Assembly: GCF_023028345.1 (NCBI RefSeq)
Contig: NZ_CP095487.1
Coordinates: 1,736,001-1,800,000 of the forward strand
Source of the DNA: Halorientalis marina
GTDB lineage: Archaea; Halobacteriota; Halobacteria; Halobacteriales; Haloarculaceae
Length of the DNA: 64,000 nt
Direction of reading: 5' to 3'
In this document: positions 54,462 through 63,380 of the stretch, in pieces
How positions within the stretch are numbered: the stretch's first letter is position 1
Layout of the letters: each line of letters begins with the position of its first letter
Position numbers and translations under genes: made by a program
Notes under the pieces: model-generated
Database searches by the model: none
What the model was told of the DNA's origin: nothing
Seen by the model: the letters and a program-made list of their open reading frames with translations, nothing else

Positions 54462-55934
54462 ATGACATATTTCTCCCGCCGGACGGTGCTGGCCTCGCTG
54501 GGTTCGCTCGCCGCCGCCGGGGCCGCTGGGCGTGTCGCCGGCCAGTCCGGGACCGAACAGTGGCGGCAGTTCTGTGCCGACGCGGCGAACACCGGGTTCG
54601 CGGACGTGACGCTCCCGGAGCCCCCGGTCGCGCCGGCCGGGGAGACGACCCTCGACGGCGAGATACGGACGGCACCGGCCGTCGTCGACGACACCGTCTA
54701 CGTCGCGGACACGGCGGGGACCGTCGCCGCCCTCTCGACGGACCTGGAGGGCGACCCGGAGTGGTCGGTCGAGGTCGGCGGGGCAGTCCACTCCTCGCCG
54801 GCGGTCGCGAACGACCGCGTGTTCCTCGGAGCGGACGACAGCTACGTCTACGCGCTCTCGACCGCGGACGGGAGCCGGGACTGGCGCCGGAACGTCAACG
54901 ATCCGGTTCGGGCCCCGGTCACAGTCGACGGCGCGCGCGTCGTCGCGGGCGGGACGAACGCCATCGGCTACTCCCTCTCGTCGAGCGGCGGCAGCCAGGT
55001 CTGGCGGCGCGTCACCTCCGGCGAAATCCTCGCGGCGCCGGCGGTCGCCGGCGGGATCGTCTACTTCGGGAGCACCGACGGCGTCCTCTACGCACAGGAG
55101 GCCGGTGGCGGTGGCCGGGAGTTCCGCTTCGAGACCGACGGCGAGATCGGCGCCGCTCCGGCGGCCTTCGAGGGCGCGGTCTACGTCGGGACTCGTGCGG
55201 GCTCGCTCGTCTCGGTCACCCGGTCGGGCGACGAGCGCTGGCAATACGACGCCGGTGCCGCGGTGACCGCCTCGCCCGCGACCGGCCAGTCGCGCGCCGT
55301 CGTGGTGTCCGAACGGGGCACCGTCGCGGCGCTCTCGACCGGTGCCGGCATCGAACAGTGGCGACGAGAACTCGGCGGTGGCCCCTACACCGACCCGGTG
55401 GTCGTCGACGGGACGGTGCTTCTCGGTCGGGCCGACGGAACGCTGGTCGGCCTCGTGCTGGCCGACGGTAGCGAACGGTTCCGCTACACCGTGGACGGCT
55501 CGCTCGTCGCACCGCCAGCGGTCGCGAACGGCCGCATCTACGTCGCCGTCGCCGACGGCCGCGTCGTCGCGCTCGAACACACCGACGAGGCACCCACGCC
55601 GACCGCGACGGCCACGCCGACCCGGTCGCCGCCGACGACGCGAACGCCGGAGTCGGGGACAGCAACGGACAGGCCGGAGACGGACGACCCCGGCTCGCCC
55701 GGGATGCGGACCGAGACGACGGACGCCAACGACAGTGCGGGGACGACTGCGGCCAACGGTGACGAGGGCAACGGCGAGGCTGGTGGCGACGGTAGCGGCG
55801 GTGACGGCTCCGACGACGCCGGCACCCCCACGGACACGTCGTCCGGCTCCGGACCCGGATTCGGCGTCGTCGGGGCGCTGGCGGGGCTGGGCGTCGGCGC
55901 GTGGCGGCTCCGGGATGGCGATTCAGAGGAGTGA
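54462..55934 (+). CDS. Second exported PQQ-repeat propeller with PGF-CTERM
   Basis: A 490-residue protein with the same plan as its neighbour 42 bases upstream: Tat motif SRRTVLASLGSLA, about eight blade repeats (GTVAALSTDLEGDPEWSVEV, YVYALSTADGSRDWRRNVND), a Gly/Asp/Thr-rich stalk and a PGF-CTERM tail (GSGPGFGVVGALAGLGVGAW). The two form a tandem pair, probably one operon. Its 3' end overlaps the convergent acetyltransferase gene by 12 bases. Confidence 0.85.
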   Translation: MTYFSRRTVLASLGSLAAAGAAGRVAGQSGTEQWRQFCADAANTGFADVTLPEPPVAPAGETTLDGEIRTAPAVVDDTVYVADTAGTVAALSTDLEGDPEWSVEVGGAVHSSPAVANDRVFLGADDSYVYALSTADGSRDWRRNVNDPVRAPVTVDGARVVAGGTNAIGYSLSSSGGSQVWRRVTSGEILAAPAVAGGIVYFGSTDGVLYAQEAGGGGREFRFETDGEIGAAPAAFEGAVYVGTRAGSLVSVTRSGDERWQYDAGAAVTASPATGQSRAVVVSERGTVAALSTGAGIEQWRRELGGGPYTDPVVVDGTVLLGRADGTLVGLVLADGSERFRYTVDGSLVAPPAVANGRIYVAVADGRVVALEHTDEAPTPTATATPTRSPPTTRTPESGTATDRPETDDPGSPGMRTETTDANDSAGTTAANGDEGNGEAGGDGSGGDGSDDAGTPTDTSSGSGPGFGVVGALAGLGVGAWRLRDGDSEE

Positions 55935-56537
55935 GGCGGCGGGGTCATCGACGACCTCCGGCGGCGACGAACCCTCGCGTTCGGCGAGGAAGGCCGCCAC
56001 GCCCTCGTTGGGTTCGAGGTCGCGTTCGCGGTAGGCGTCGAGTCCCGCCTGGTAGCGCTCGGTGTCGCGGGGGGCGTCGACGGAGAGGACGAGTTCGGCG
56101 AGTCCGGTCCGGTCGCCGGTGAAGCCGAAGCCGGCCTTGTACAGCGCTTCGTAGGCGAAGGGGTTGTTGACGGCGATGCGGACGTTCTCGTAGCCGCGCT
56201 CGCGCGCTCGGTCGGTCACGAACCGGCAGAGTCGGGCGCCGAATCCCTCGCCGCGGCGGTCCTCCCTGACGGTGACGTACCGGAGCCACAGGGCCCCCTC
56301 GTCGGTTCGGTCCTCGTTGAACGAGACCGCGCCGAGGACGTTGGTGGCGAACCCCTCCTCGTCGGTTTCGACGGCCACCCCCTGGTCGTCCCCCGTCCCC
56401 TCGCTTTCCGCGTCGTCGGTGAGAACGGCCGCTTTCCCCGTGTTCGTCATGACGAACTTGCCCGCGTAGCTGAACCGCTCGTAGTGAAGCCGGAGTGTGG
56501 GGCCGTCCGGCGGCCAGCCGAGGACGACGTACTCCAT
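55923..56537 (-). CDS. GNAT-family N-acetyltransferase
   Basis: A 204-residue acetyltransferase. The acetyl-CoA loop is RYVTVREDRRGEGFGARLCR (about residues 88-107), followed by AVNNPFAYEALYKAGFGFTG. Substrate unknown. ATG 56537 gives MEYVVLGWPPDGPTLRL, a likely real start; longer forms lack family support. The gene overlaps the end of the propeller gene tail-to-tail. Confidence 0.85.
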   Translation of the reverse strand: MEYVVLGWPPDGPTLRLHYERFSYAGKFVMTNTGKAAVLTDDAESEGTGDDQGVAVETDEEGFATNVLGAVSFNEDRTDEGALWLRYVTVREDRRGEGFGARLCRFVTDRARERGYENVRIAVNNPFAYEALYKAGFGFTGDRTGLAELVLSVDAPRDTERYQAGLDAYRERDLEPNEGVAAFLAEREGSSPPEVVDDPAASLL

Positions 56538-56658
56538 GCTCCGACTGTGCACCGAGAGGCGCTTCACTCTGCCGGTCCGGTGGCGACACTGGTACGGGAG
56601 CTGGCCCCACCCGGTCGAGAGCGGGCAAGCCAAGTCGGGGGCGTCCCAACGGCCGGGT

Positions 56659-57099
56659 ATGAGCACCGTCGCCGAGCGCGTTCGGACCCGCCTCGACCCC
56701 TCACTCACCACGGCCGGTCTGTTCGTGGGGGACCTCGTCGCCATCGCGACGTTCGTGGTCGTCGGCGAGATCAGTCACAGCATCGACCCGCTGGCGAACC
56801 CGGCCATCGTCGCGGACACCTACGTCCCCTTCCTCGTCGGCTGGCTCGTGTTCGCACTCCCGACGGGTGTCTACAGCCGCACGGCCCGGACCGACATCCG
56901 GCAGGGCGTCCTCTCGACGGTCGCCGCCTGGACCGGCGGGGTCGTCGTCGCGCAGGCGTTGCGCTCGACGGCCCTCTTCCACGGGAATTTCGCGGTGACG
57001 TTCGCCATCGTCTCGCTGGTCGTCGGCGGGACCTTCCTGCTCGGCTGGCGAGCACTGGCCGTCTTCGTCACGACCCGGGGACGGCTGGATCACGAATGA
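56659..57099 (+). CDS. DUF3054 membrane protein
   Basis: A 146-residue protein with four hydrophobic helices (AGLFVGDLVAIATFVVVGEI, FLVGWLVFALP, GVLSTVAAWTGGVVVAQAL, IVSLVVGGTFLLGWRAL). This is the DUF3054 pattern; function unknown. It converges on the MFS gene, overlapping it by 32 bases. Confidence 0.8.
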   Translation: MSTVAERVRTRLDPSLTTAGLFVGDLVAIATFVVVGEISHSIDPLANPAIVADTYVPFLVGWLVFALPTGVYSRTARTDIRQGVLSTVAAWTGGVVVAQALRSTALFHGNFAVTFAIVSLVVGGTFLLGWRALAVFVTTRGRLDHE

Positions 57100-58372
57100 C
57101 GAGGTAGCCGCCGAGCGCCGCGCCGCCGAACCCGAGCGCGCCGAGGACGACGAACAACTCCCCGGGCGAGAAGTAAGTCAGCATCGTCCCGGCGAGGAGG
57201 GCGCCGAGCGCGCCGACGCCGAAGACGCCGAGATACGTGAAGCCGTAGGAGAGCCCCCGCGCTTCGGGCGGCGAGTACTCCGCGACCGAGGCCTGGTAGA
57301 ACGGCTGGACGAAAAACAAAAAGAAGCCGAGCAGGGCGGCGATAGGGAGCAGTGCGGCCAGCCCGAACTCCGTGGCGGGGACGAACAGGAGCGCGATGAC
57401 GCCGAGGGCGCCGTACCCGGCCGCGAGGCCGAACTCGGGGCGGCCGCGGTCGGTGAGTTTGCCGCCGACGTACTGGCCGCCGACGCCGACCATCAGCAGC
57501 GCGACGTAGAGGTAGTCTCCGGGCTCGAACGTCCGCCCGCCGAAGACCACGGGGGCCAGCGCCTCCACGTCCCGGAGGAGTTCGGGGAGGAAAGTGAGGA
57601 CGCCGCGGTAGTAGAGACCGGAGAAGAACGTGACGGCGAAGACGACGGCGAACGCGCTCGCGAACAGCGTCTTCGAGGTGGTGAGGAAGTCGGCGAGCGA
57701 GTCGACGGAGGTCTCCGAGCGGTCGTCGCCGTCGCTTTCACCGTCGGCGTCGTCGGTCGCGTCGCGTCCGCCGTCCGTGGCGACGGCGGCGCGTTCGTCG
57801 ATGTCGATACGGACGGCGAAGGCGGCGGCGACGGCGGCGGGGACGGCGAGGAGGCCGGCGACGAGCCGCCAGTCCAGGGCGACGAGCAGGAGGATGGTCA
57901 CGAGCGGGCCGACGGCGATGCCGGCGTTGCCGGCCATCCCGTGGTAGGCGAAGGCGCTGCCCCGTTCCTCGACCCCGCGGCTGATGAGCGAGAGGCCGGA
58001 GGGGTGGTAGACGGAGGCGGCGACGCCCCAGACGGCGAGCGCGAGGCCAACGACGAGCGCGGTCGGCGAGAGCGCGAGCAGGACGAACGAGACGCCCATG
58101 CCGACGAGACAGGCGGTGATCAGCGGTCGGGAGTCAACACGGTCGACGAGGACGCCGCTCGGGAGCGCGCCGATGCCGAACAGCCCGTAGCCGATGGCGA
58201 CGAGGCCGCCGACCGTCGCGGCGTTGACCGGCAACTGCACGAAAAACAGGTCGATGACCTCGAACTCGGCCAACCAGATCGGCACCAGCACCGGGATCGA
58301 GAGCTCGTAGGTGTGGACCATCGCGTGGGCCATCATCACGAGCCCGACGATGGACCGGTCGTTACTGTTCAC
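57068..58372 (-). CDS. Major facilitator superfamily transporter
   Basis: A 434-residue transporter with 12 predicted helices. GTG 58372 opens NSNDRSIVGLVMMAHAMVHT. The first-loop signature GVLVDRVDSRPL is a form of the MFS GxxxDrxGrr motif. A cytoplasmic loop between the two six-helix halves is rich in Asp/Glu (TDDADGESDGDDRSE), usual in halophiles. The substrate is unknown; related proteins are annotated as fosmidomycin- or sugar-type exporters. Confidence 0.85.
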   Translation of the reverse strand: MNSNDRSIVGLVMMAHAMVHTYELSIPVLVPIWLAEFEVIDLFFVQLPVNAATVGGLVAIGYGLFGIGALPSGVLVDRVDSRPLITACLVGMGVSFVLLALSPTALVVGLALAVWGVAASVYHPSGLSLISRGVEERGSAFAYHGMAGNAGIAVGPLVTILLLVALDWRLVAGLLAVPAAVAAAFAVRIDIDERAAVATDGGRDATDDADGESDGDDRSETSVDSLADFLTTSKTLFASAFAVVFAVTFFSGLYYRGVLTFLPELLRDVEALAPVVFGGRTFEPGDYLYVALLMVGVGGQYVGGKLTDRGRPEFGLAAGYGALGVIALLFVPATEFGLAALLPIAALLGFFLFFVQPFYQASVAEYSPPEARGLSYGFTYLGVFGVGALGALLAGTMLTYFSPGELFVVLGALGFGGAALGGYLVIRDPAVPGS

Positions 58373-58487
58373 AGCCGGTCTTGAGGACTCTGGGGCTTCA
58401 ACGCGTCGATACTCTCGAAAAGGGACGGCGATGCTCCGGCGGCGGGGACCGACACGCCGTCCGGCGACCGGGGTCGGGCCGGTCGTC

Positions 58488-58652
58488 TCAGCAGCGGTCG
58501 GCGAGCGGGACGGCGACGCTCGACTGAACCCACGCCTGGTGGTTCTCACGGTCGTAGATCACGAACTCGTCGTCGCCGATGACGAGTTCCGCGAACCGTC
58601 GCTCCTGTTCACCGGCCTTGGTCTCGCCGCGGTCCGAAGTGTTCGTGCTCAT
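58488..58652 (-). CDS. Small haloarchaeal protein (54 aa)
   Basis: A 54-codon gene: MSTNTSDRGETKAGEQERRF, then a core IGDDEFVIYDRENHQAWVQS and a short tail ending DRC. The phrase IYDRENHQAWVQS is close to what I remember of a small haloarchaeal family (DUF7331-like). Function unknown. It begins 280 bases upstream of the MFS start on the same strand, and a purine-rich stretch follows the stop. Confidence 0.7.
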   Translation of the reverse strand: MSTNTSDRGETKAGEQERRFAELVIGDDEFVIYDRENHQAWVQSSVAVPLADRC

Positions 58653-59155
58653 GTGACGTTTCGGCGGCGTCCGCGCCGCCGTTCCTCTCTATTCACACTG
58701 GGCCACACAGTGGTATAAGAACTTGCCTGTAATTATCATTCAACATAACCACGCTGCCATTGGATTACGTGTGAATCAGTCGACCTTTTCGAATTTGATA
58801 CTGGTAGCATCTCCGGAGCTATAGTAGTCAGCAGAAACTCTCACGGGCCACGAGCGCCAGCAGGACGGCCTTCGGGCCGAGTCCCCCTTTTGAACCACAC
58901 AGTGAGCAAAGACTTCTGGTGACTGCTATAACTGAAGCCACGCGGCTACTGTCACCGATACCGATGCGCTCAGGGACGGCCGGAAACCGCCGACGAGACG
59001 GTCAGAGACGGGCGACCCCGTCTCATAACACTCCTATAAGTTATGAGTGTAGTATTACGAAACCTCACAGTAAATATTCGATGCCTACAGTAGTCATTAT
59101 CAGGTGGCTATGAGAAACACTTATGTCCGAACGTGACCGAAATCAGTGTACACGC
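58653..59155. other. 500-base gene-free region with overlapping inverted repeats
   Basis: No convincing gene. GAGACGG (58995-59001) can pair with CCGTCTC (59018-59024), and CTCATAAC (59022-59029) with GTTATGAG (59040-59047). The two stems share three bases, so they are mutually exclusive. The segment near 58885-58930 (CCTTTTGAACCACACAGTGA onward) is wording I remember from intergenic DNA of other haloarchaea. TATA-like boxes near 59036 and 59122 could drive the gene at 59156. Confidence 0.4.
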
Positions 59156-59398
59156 ATGACGGGGTATTATGACTACGTGCTCGGGCTCATTCCGGTTTCG
59201 CTCATCGCTATCGCTGGCGCGCTTCTCGTGGCCGGGTTCCAGTTGACGACCGCCGTCTCGGTCGGCTCGCTCGTGGCCGCAGGGCTCGTCGGCCACGCGA
59301 TGTTCGTCAACGCCCCCGTCTCGCCGTCGACACACACGACCGACGACAGCACGGCGACATCGTCGAACCCGTCGGAGTCCGGCTTCTCCGCCGACTGA
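59156..59398 (+). CDS. Small two-helix membrane protein (80 aa)
   Basis: An 80-residue protein with two hydrophobic segments (YVLGLIPVSLIAIAGALLVA and VGSLVAAGLVGHAMFVNAPV) and a Ser/Thr/Asp-rich tail. It looks like small haloarchaeal membrane DUF proteins. ATG 59156 follows ACACTTATG, a possible promoter element about 35 bases upstream. Function unknown. The next gene starts 62 bases downstream. Confidence 0.65.
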   Translation: MTGYYDYVLGLIPVSLIAIAGALLVAGFQLTTAVSVGSLVAAGLVGHAMFVNAPVSPSTHTTDDSTATSSNPSESGFSAD

Positions 59399-59460
59399 GC
59401 CCTCTCGACGTCCGGCTTCTTCCCAGTGCTTCTAAGACGCCGACCACCGAAGGGTGGCAC

Positions 59461-60474
59461 ATGGGTGACGACGCCAGCGCCGACGTACTGTTTCTCCAGA
59501 GCGACGAACTCGCCGACCTCGCCACGCCGGGTGAGTTCGTCGACGCCGTCCGCGACGGGTACCGCGAACGCGGTGAGGGGGCCCCGGCAGAACCGCGGAC
59601 GAAACTCCTCAACGCCGATCCGCCCGGCTTCTTCACGAGCTACGTGGCGATCCTGCCCGAGCGCGGGTACATGGGCGGGTACATGTACGGCGCCGGCTTC
59701 GGCGCGCAGGACGCCTACTTCCACCTCCCGCTGTACGACAGCGAGAGCGGTCGTCCGGTGGCGTTGCTCGACGGCGCGAGCATGAACCCGTTCAAGACCG
59801 GCGCGGCCGGCGCGGTCGGCGTCGACGCGCTCGCCCGCGACGACGCGAACACGCTCGCTCTCATCGGGAGCGGCGCACAGGCCCGCGGCCAGCTCCGGGC
59901 GACGGCGACCGTCCGCGACCTCGACCGCGTCGACGTGTTCTCCCCGACGAAGGAGAGCCGCAACGCCTTCGCCGGCGAGATGAACGAGGAACTCGACGCG
60001 ACCGTCGGCGCGGTCGCCTCCAGCGCCGCCGCCATCGAGGGCGCGGACGTCGTCATCACGGCGACGAACGCCACCGAACCCGTCTTCGACGGCGACCTGC
60101 TCGAAGACGGCACCCACGTCACCGCGATGGGCCAGTACGACCGCGACAAACGCGAGGTCGACGCCGAAACCGTCTCGAAGGCGAAGTACGTCCCGGACCT
60201 GCGCGGTCGCACCGAGACCGACGCCGGCGCCTTCATCCAGGCCCGCGAGGAGGGTGCCATCGGCGCGGACCACGTCCACGCCGAACTCGGCGAGGTCGTC
60301 GCCGGCGTCGAATCCGGCCGCGAGTCACCCGACGACATCACGCTGTTCGACAGCGGCGGCACGGCAATCGAGACCGTCGCCGCGGCCGCGATGCTCTACG
60401 AACGCGCGAAAGAGCAGGGCCTCGGCGAAGAGATCGACTTCGCCGCCGCGAGCCAGGCGCTGACCGGCCGCTAG
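59461..60474 (+). CDS. Ornithine cyclodeaminase/mu-crystallin family protein
   Basis: A 337-residue NAD(P)-binding protein. MNPFKTGAAGAVGVDALAR and the Rossmann loop LALIGSGAQARGQLRAT are family hallmarks. Members are ornithine cyclodeaminase, alanine dehydrogenase (archaeal type) or ketimine reductase. The catalytic aspartate region (TLFDSGGTAIETVA) is present. The exact activity is undecided. It overlaps the convergent presenilin-type gene by four bases. Confidence 0.88.
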   Translation: MGDDASADVLFLQSDELADLATPGEFVDAVRDGYRERGEGAPAEPRTKLLNADPPGFFTSYVAILPERGYMGGYMYGAGFGAQDAYFHLPLYDSESGRPVALLDGASMNPFKTGAAGAVGVDALARDDANTLALIGSGAQARGQLRATATVRDLDRVDVFSPTKESRNAFAGEMNEELDATVGAVASSAAAIEGADVVITATNATEPVFDGDLLEDGTHVTAMGQYDRDKREVDAETVSKAKYVPDLRGRTETDAGAFIQAREEGAIGADHVHAELGEVVAGVESGRESPDDITLFDSGGTAIETVAAAAMLYERAKEQGLGEEIDFAAASQALTGR

Positions 60475-61514
60475 AGGTACTGCGCGACCCCGAGCGCCTG
60501 CAGAATCGGGATGCCGCTCGCGAGCGCGCCGACCAGGTATCCGGCGATGGTGCCGCCGTTCAACAGCGGGAGTCCGGCGTGGGCGCGCCCTTTCAGGACC
60601 ATCCGCAGGAGCACGAGCAGTCCGAGCATCGTCCCGACCATCGCCGTCAGCGCCGGTAACGGCACGAACAGACCCGGCAGCGAGACCGCGGGAATCCCAG
60701 ACGGCGCGAAAAAGGCCGCACTGGCGACCAGTACCGTTGGAATCACCGCGTCGCCGAGACCGATGAAGAGCGCGTCGCGCTCGAGTTCCATTCCCTCTTC
60801 GGACTCCTCGCTCTCGGCCGGGTCCGCAGAAGCGCCGCCTTCCGTGCCGCCGTTCGCGGCGGCCGCGTCGGCGCCATCTTCGACTTCGCCCGTCGGGTCG
60901 GGCATGTCCGCATCGAGGTAGGAGTAGGACAGCGACAGCGGGACGACGAAGACGATGGGCACTTTGAGGTCCATCATCCCGGAGGCGAGCGTGAGCATGT
61001 GCTCGGTGCCGTAGACGCTGATGGCGTCGTAGATGGCGAGGATGGTCAGAAGCAAGATCGCCGGCAGCAGGCCGAAACTGATGCCGAACAGGCCGGCACC
61101 GCCGGCACCCATCACGATGCCGGTGGTGTCGATGACGTACCACTCCGGATGGACGTAGAGGGCGACGCCGAGCAGGAGGGCGATGACGACCGCGAGGACG
61201 TTGAACCCCTCCCAGACGACCACGGCGGGCACGACCACCTGGAGGACGAACCACGAGAGGTAGACGCCGGTGAAGACGAGCAGGGCGCGGATCGCCCGGT
61301 CCTGAGCGAGTTTGATGGCTACCAGCATCACGCCCGTGGCGACGAGGATGGCCGCGACGTACACCACGGCGTTGGTTGGGTCCTGCGGGTCTTCGACGGC
61401 CTGGAGGCCGGCCTGCTTGAACGGCTCGACCAGCGCGAGCGCGCCCAGTTGCACGAGCAGGAACATCCCGACGATCCCCGCGACGGCGACGTACGCCCGC
61501 GTCTGCTTGTCCAT
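60471..61514 (-). CDS. Presenilin/signal-peptide-peptidase family intramembrane protease
   Basis: A 347-residue protein with about nine hydrophobic helices. The two catalytic aspartates lie in IYDAISVYGTEHM and FIGLGDAVIP, and AGLPLLNGGTIAGY holds the PAL-like motif. An acidic loop (EESEEGMELERD) precedes the second aspartate. These enzymes cut transmembrane segments; archaeal substrates are unknown. ATG 61514 removes a spurious N-terminus. Confidence 0.9.
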   Translation of the reverse strand: MDKQTRAYVAVAGIVGMFLLVQLGALALVEPFKQAGLQAVEDPQDPTNAVVYVAAILVATGVMLVAIKLAQDRAIRALLVFTGVYLSWFVLQVVVPAVVVWEGFNVLAVVIALLLGVALYVHPEWYVIDTTGIVMGAGGAGLFGISFGLLPAILLLTILAIYDAISVYGTEHMLTLASGMMDLKVPIVFVVPLSLSYSYLDADMPDPTGEVEDGADAAAANGGTEGGASADPAESEESEEGMELERDALFIGLGDAVIPTVLVASAAFFAPSGIPAVSLPGLFVPLPALTAMVGTMLGLLVLLRMVLKGRAHAGLPLLNGGTIAGYLVGALASGIPILQALGVAQYL

Positions 61515-61578
61515 GTGTTCCCCTGCAGTGGCTCCGGTTTGAGGATTGCGAAGCCCGACATGGCCGGGGACCACGCAC

Positions 61579-61806
61579 TCAGCGCGCGTACAGCGTCGAA
61601 CCGATGAGCGTCGGCAGGCGAACCTCGTCGTTCGGCGTGACCGCGACGTAGGGGCGGGCGACCGGTCCGAACACGTCGACGACGCGGCCGATTTCGGTCA
61701 GGTTCTCGTCGACGACCTCGGTGCCGAACTCGGGTTTCTCGGCCTCGGGGGCCCGGAGGACGGCCAGGCCCTGTGCGGTCCGGACCACGTCGCCGACGCG
61801 TTTCAC
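61579..61806 (-). CDS. gar1: H/ACA RNP protein Gar1
   Basis: A 75-residue beta-barrel protein of the box H/ACA pseudouridylation complex. The core [20 protein letters not shown], then [13 protein letters not shown], is typical. The GTG start at 61806 overlaps the stop of srp19 by four bases (GTGA), so the pair is coupled. Length matches archaeal Gar1. Confidence 0.9.
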   Translation of the reverse strand: MKRVGDVVRTAQGLAVLRAPEAEKPEFGTEVVDENLTEIGRVVDVFGPVARPYVAVTPNDEVRLPTLIGSTLYAR

Positions 61807-62081
61807 GACCGGATGACCTCCAGGTAGGCCGCGACCGCCTGCAGGAGGTCCGTCTTGGTCGCGTCCTCGGCGTCTTTCACGAGGACGCGTCCGCGAGGCT
61901 CCCACTCCCGGGGGTACTGTTTGTCGCGCTCGATCTTCGCGTCGTAGCCGACCTGCTGGACGGCCTTCGCGATCTCGTCGACCGTCGGCTCCGAGACCGC
62001 GAGGTCGCGGGAGACCCGGCGCCCCTCGCTCCGGGACAGGTCCGCGTCGAGGAAGGCGGGCCAGATGACGTTCTCGACCAT
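61803..62081 (-). CDS. srp19: Signal recognition particle protein SRP19
   Basis: A 92-residue RNA-binding protein that binds 7S RNA and helps assemble SRP54. [40 protein letters not shown] and [15 protein letters not shown] are family motifs. It precedes gar1 with a four-base overlap. The gene order btuF, srp19, gar1 on one strand is what I remember in other haloarchaea. Confidence 0.93.
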   Translation of the reverse strand: MVENVIWPAFLDADLSRSEGRRVSRDLAVSEPTVDEIAKAVQQVGYDAKIERDKQYPREWEPRGRVLVKDAEDATKTDLLQAVAAYLEVIRS

Positions 62082-62140
62082 GTGCGTCCGTTGGTTGGCC
62101 CCGATGTAAGGCTCTTTCCAGTCCGGCCGACGCCGCGGCG

Positions 62141-63319
62141 TCAGTTCCGTCGCCGGGTCAGCAGGACCACGGCCGCGAATCCGAGCGTCAGGCCGGCGAT
62201 GGCGCCCGCAGCCGTGAGCCCCGGCCCGCTCGCGGTCGTCGCCGCTGGCGTCGGCGTGGTGGCGTTCTCCCGCACGTCCGAGCGGTTCACGCTCTCGTTT
62301 GCGGCGTCGAGCGCGTCGGGGTGCCACGTCCTGGCGAGGCGGGTGAGCGGGACTGCCACGCGCACCCCGGGCTGACTGATGTAGTTCGAGCGGAGCGCGA
62401 CGGTCTGTCCCTCCCGGACCGCGGTCGTCCCGTTGAACGCGGCCGTGGACGGCACCGTGGCGTCGTCCGGGGAGACGATCCAGTCGGGGTCGCGCTCGAC
62501 CACGATCTCCTCGCTCAGCGAGGCGTAGCCCTCGATGCCAGCGTCGGCGGCGACGTTGTTCCCGCCGGCCGTCTCGATCACGTCGTGGATGTGCGTCCCG
62601 GTGCCGGTCGTCGTCTCGAAGAAGTAATAGAGCGCGTCCGGCCGCTCGTCGGCGCGCTCGGCCGCGACCGCCGCACGCTCGACGCTGAGGCGGAACTCGG
62701 TCGCGGACTTGCGGGCGCTCTCGCAACTCCCGACGAGCCGCCCGACGGTCTCGACGTTGCGCGCGACCTCGTCCAGCGACGTCACGAGGCCGAAGTGATA
62801 GACGGTGATCCCCGCCGACCGGAGCTGTCGGACCGTCTCGATGCTCGTCGTGTTCGCCGCGAGCACGAGGTCGGGCTGGAGCCCAACGACCTGCTCCGTG
62901 TTCACGGTGAGATCCTCGTTTTTGACGTTCGTCGTGTCGCCCCTGTCCGAGAGGTAGGCCGTGTACTGGGTCCTGTCCATGCCGACGACCCGGTCCTGTG
63001 CGCCGATCTCCCAGAGTGCCTGCGCGTCGCTGGGCTGGAGCGCCACGATCCGCTCGGGCCGCTCCTCGACGGTCACCTCGGTCCCCGTCGTGTCCGTCGC
63101 CGTCACCGGGAACGAACAGGACTCCTGCACGGCGGCGGGGCCGCCGCGAGCGGCATCGACCTCCGCCGCACGGTCCCCAGTCCCGACGCTCGCGGCCGAC
63201 CCGAGAGCGCCCGAATCGCCCCCACCGGCTGCGCTCGGTCCCGCGGCCCCGAACCCGACCGTCCCGACCACACCCGCGACGACCAGACAGCCGACGAGTA
63301 ACAGCGTTCTCGCGTTCAT
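62141..63319 (-). CDS. PGF-CTERM-anchored ABC substrate-binding protein (BtuF-like)
   Basis: A 392-residue exported binding protein. A Sec-type signal ([19 protein letters not shown]), a class III binding fold with [20 protein letters not shown] and [18 protein letters not shown], and a C-terminal anchor ([20 protein letters not shown] followed by RRRN) of the PGF-CTERM kind. It captures vitamin B12 or an iron-chelate for the divergent permease at 63381. GTTAGGCAAATACTTATTGG upstream could carry the promoter. Confidence 0.88.
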   Translation of the reverse strand: MNARTLLLVGCLVVAGVVGTVGFGAAGPSAAGGGDSGALGSAASVGTGDRAAEVDAARGGPAAVQESCSFPVTATDTTGTEVTVEERPERIVALQPSDAQALWEIGAQDRVVGMDRTQYTAYLSDRGDTTNVKNEDLTVNTEQVVGLQPDLVLAANTTSIETVRQLRSAGITVYHFGLVTSLDEVARNVETVGRLVGSCESARKSATEFRLSVERAAVAAERADERPDALYYFFETTTGTGTHIHDVIETAGGNNVAADAGIEGYASLSEEIVVERDPDWIVSPDDATVPSTAAFNGTTAVREGQTVALRSNYISQPGVRVAVPLTRLARTWHPDALDAANESVNRSDVRENATTPTPAATTASGPGLTAAGAIAGLTLGFAAVVLLTRRRN

Positions 63320-63380
63320 CGTCCCTACCCACGACGGGTATCCAATAAGTATTTGCCTAACGCAACCGGGCTTGTGTGGT
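63320..63380. promoter_or_regulatory. Divergent promoter between substrate-binding and permease genes
   Basis: A 61-base spacer between divergent starts. CCAATAAGTATTTGCCTAAC is the only AT-rich part and should serve both directions. CCTAA is one half of the TTAGG/CCTAA pattern reported for haloarchaeal iron-dependent regulators, but only one half-site is clear. Confidence 0.4.
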
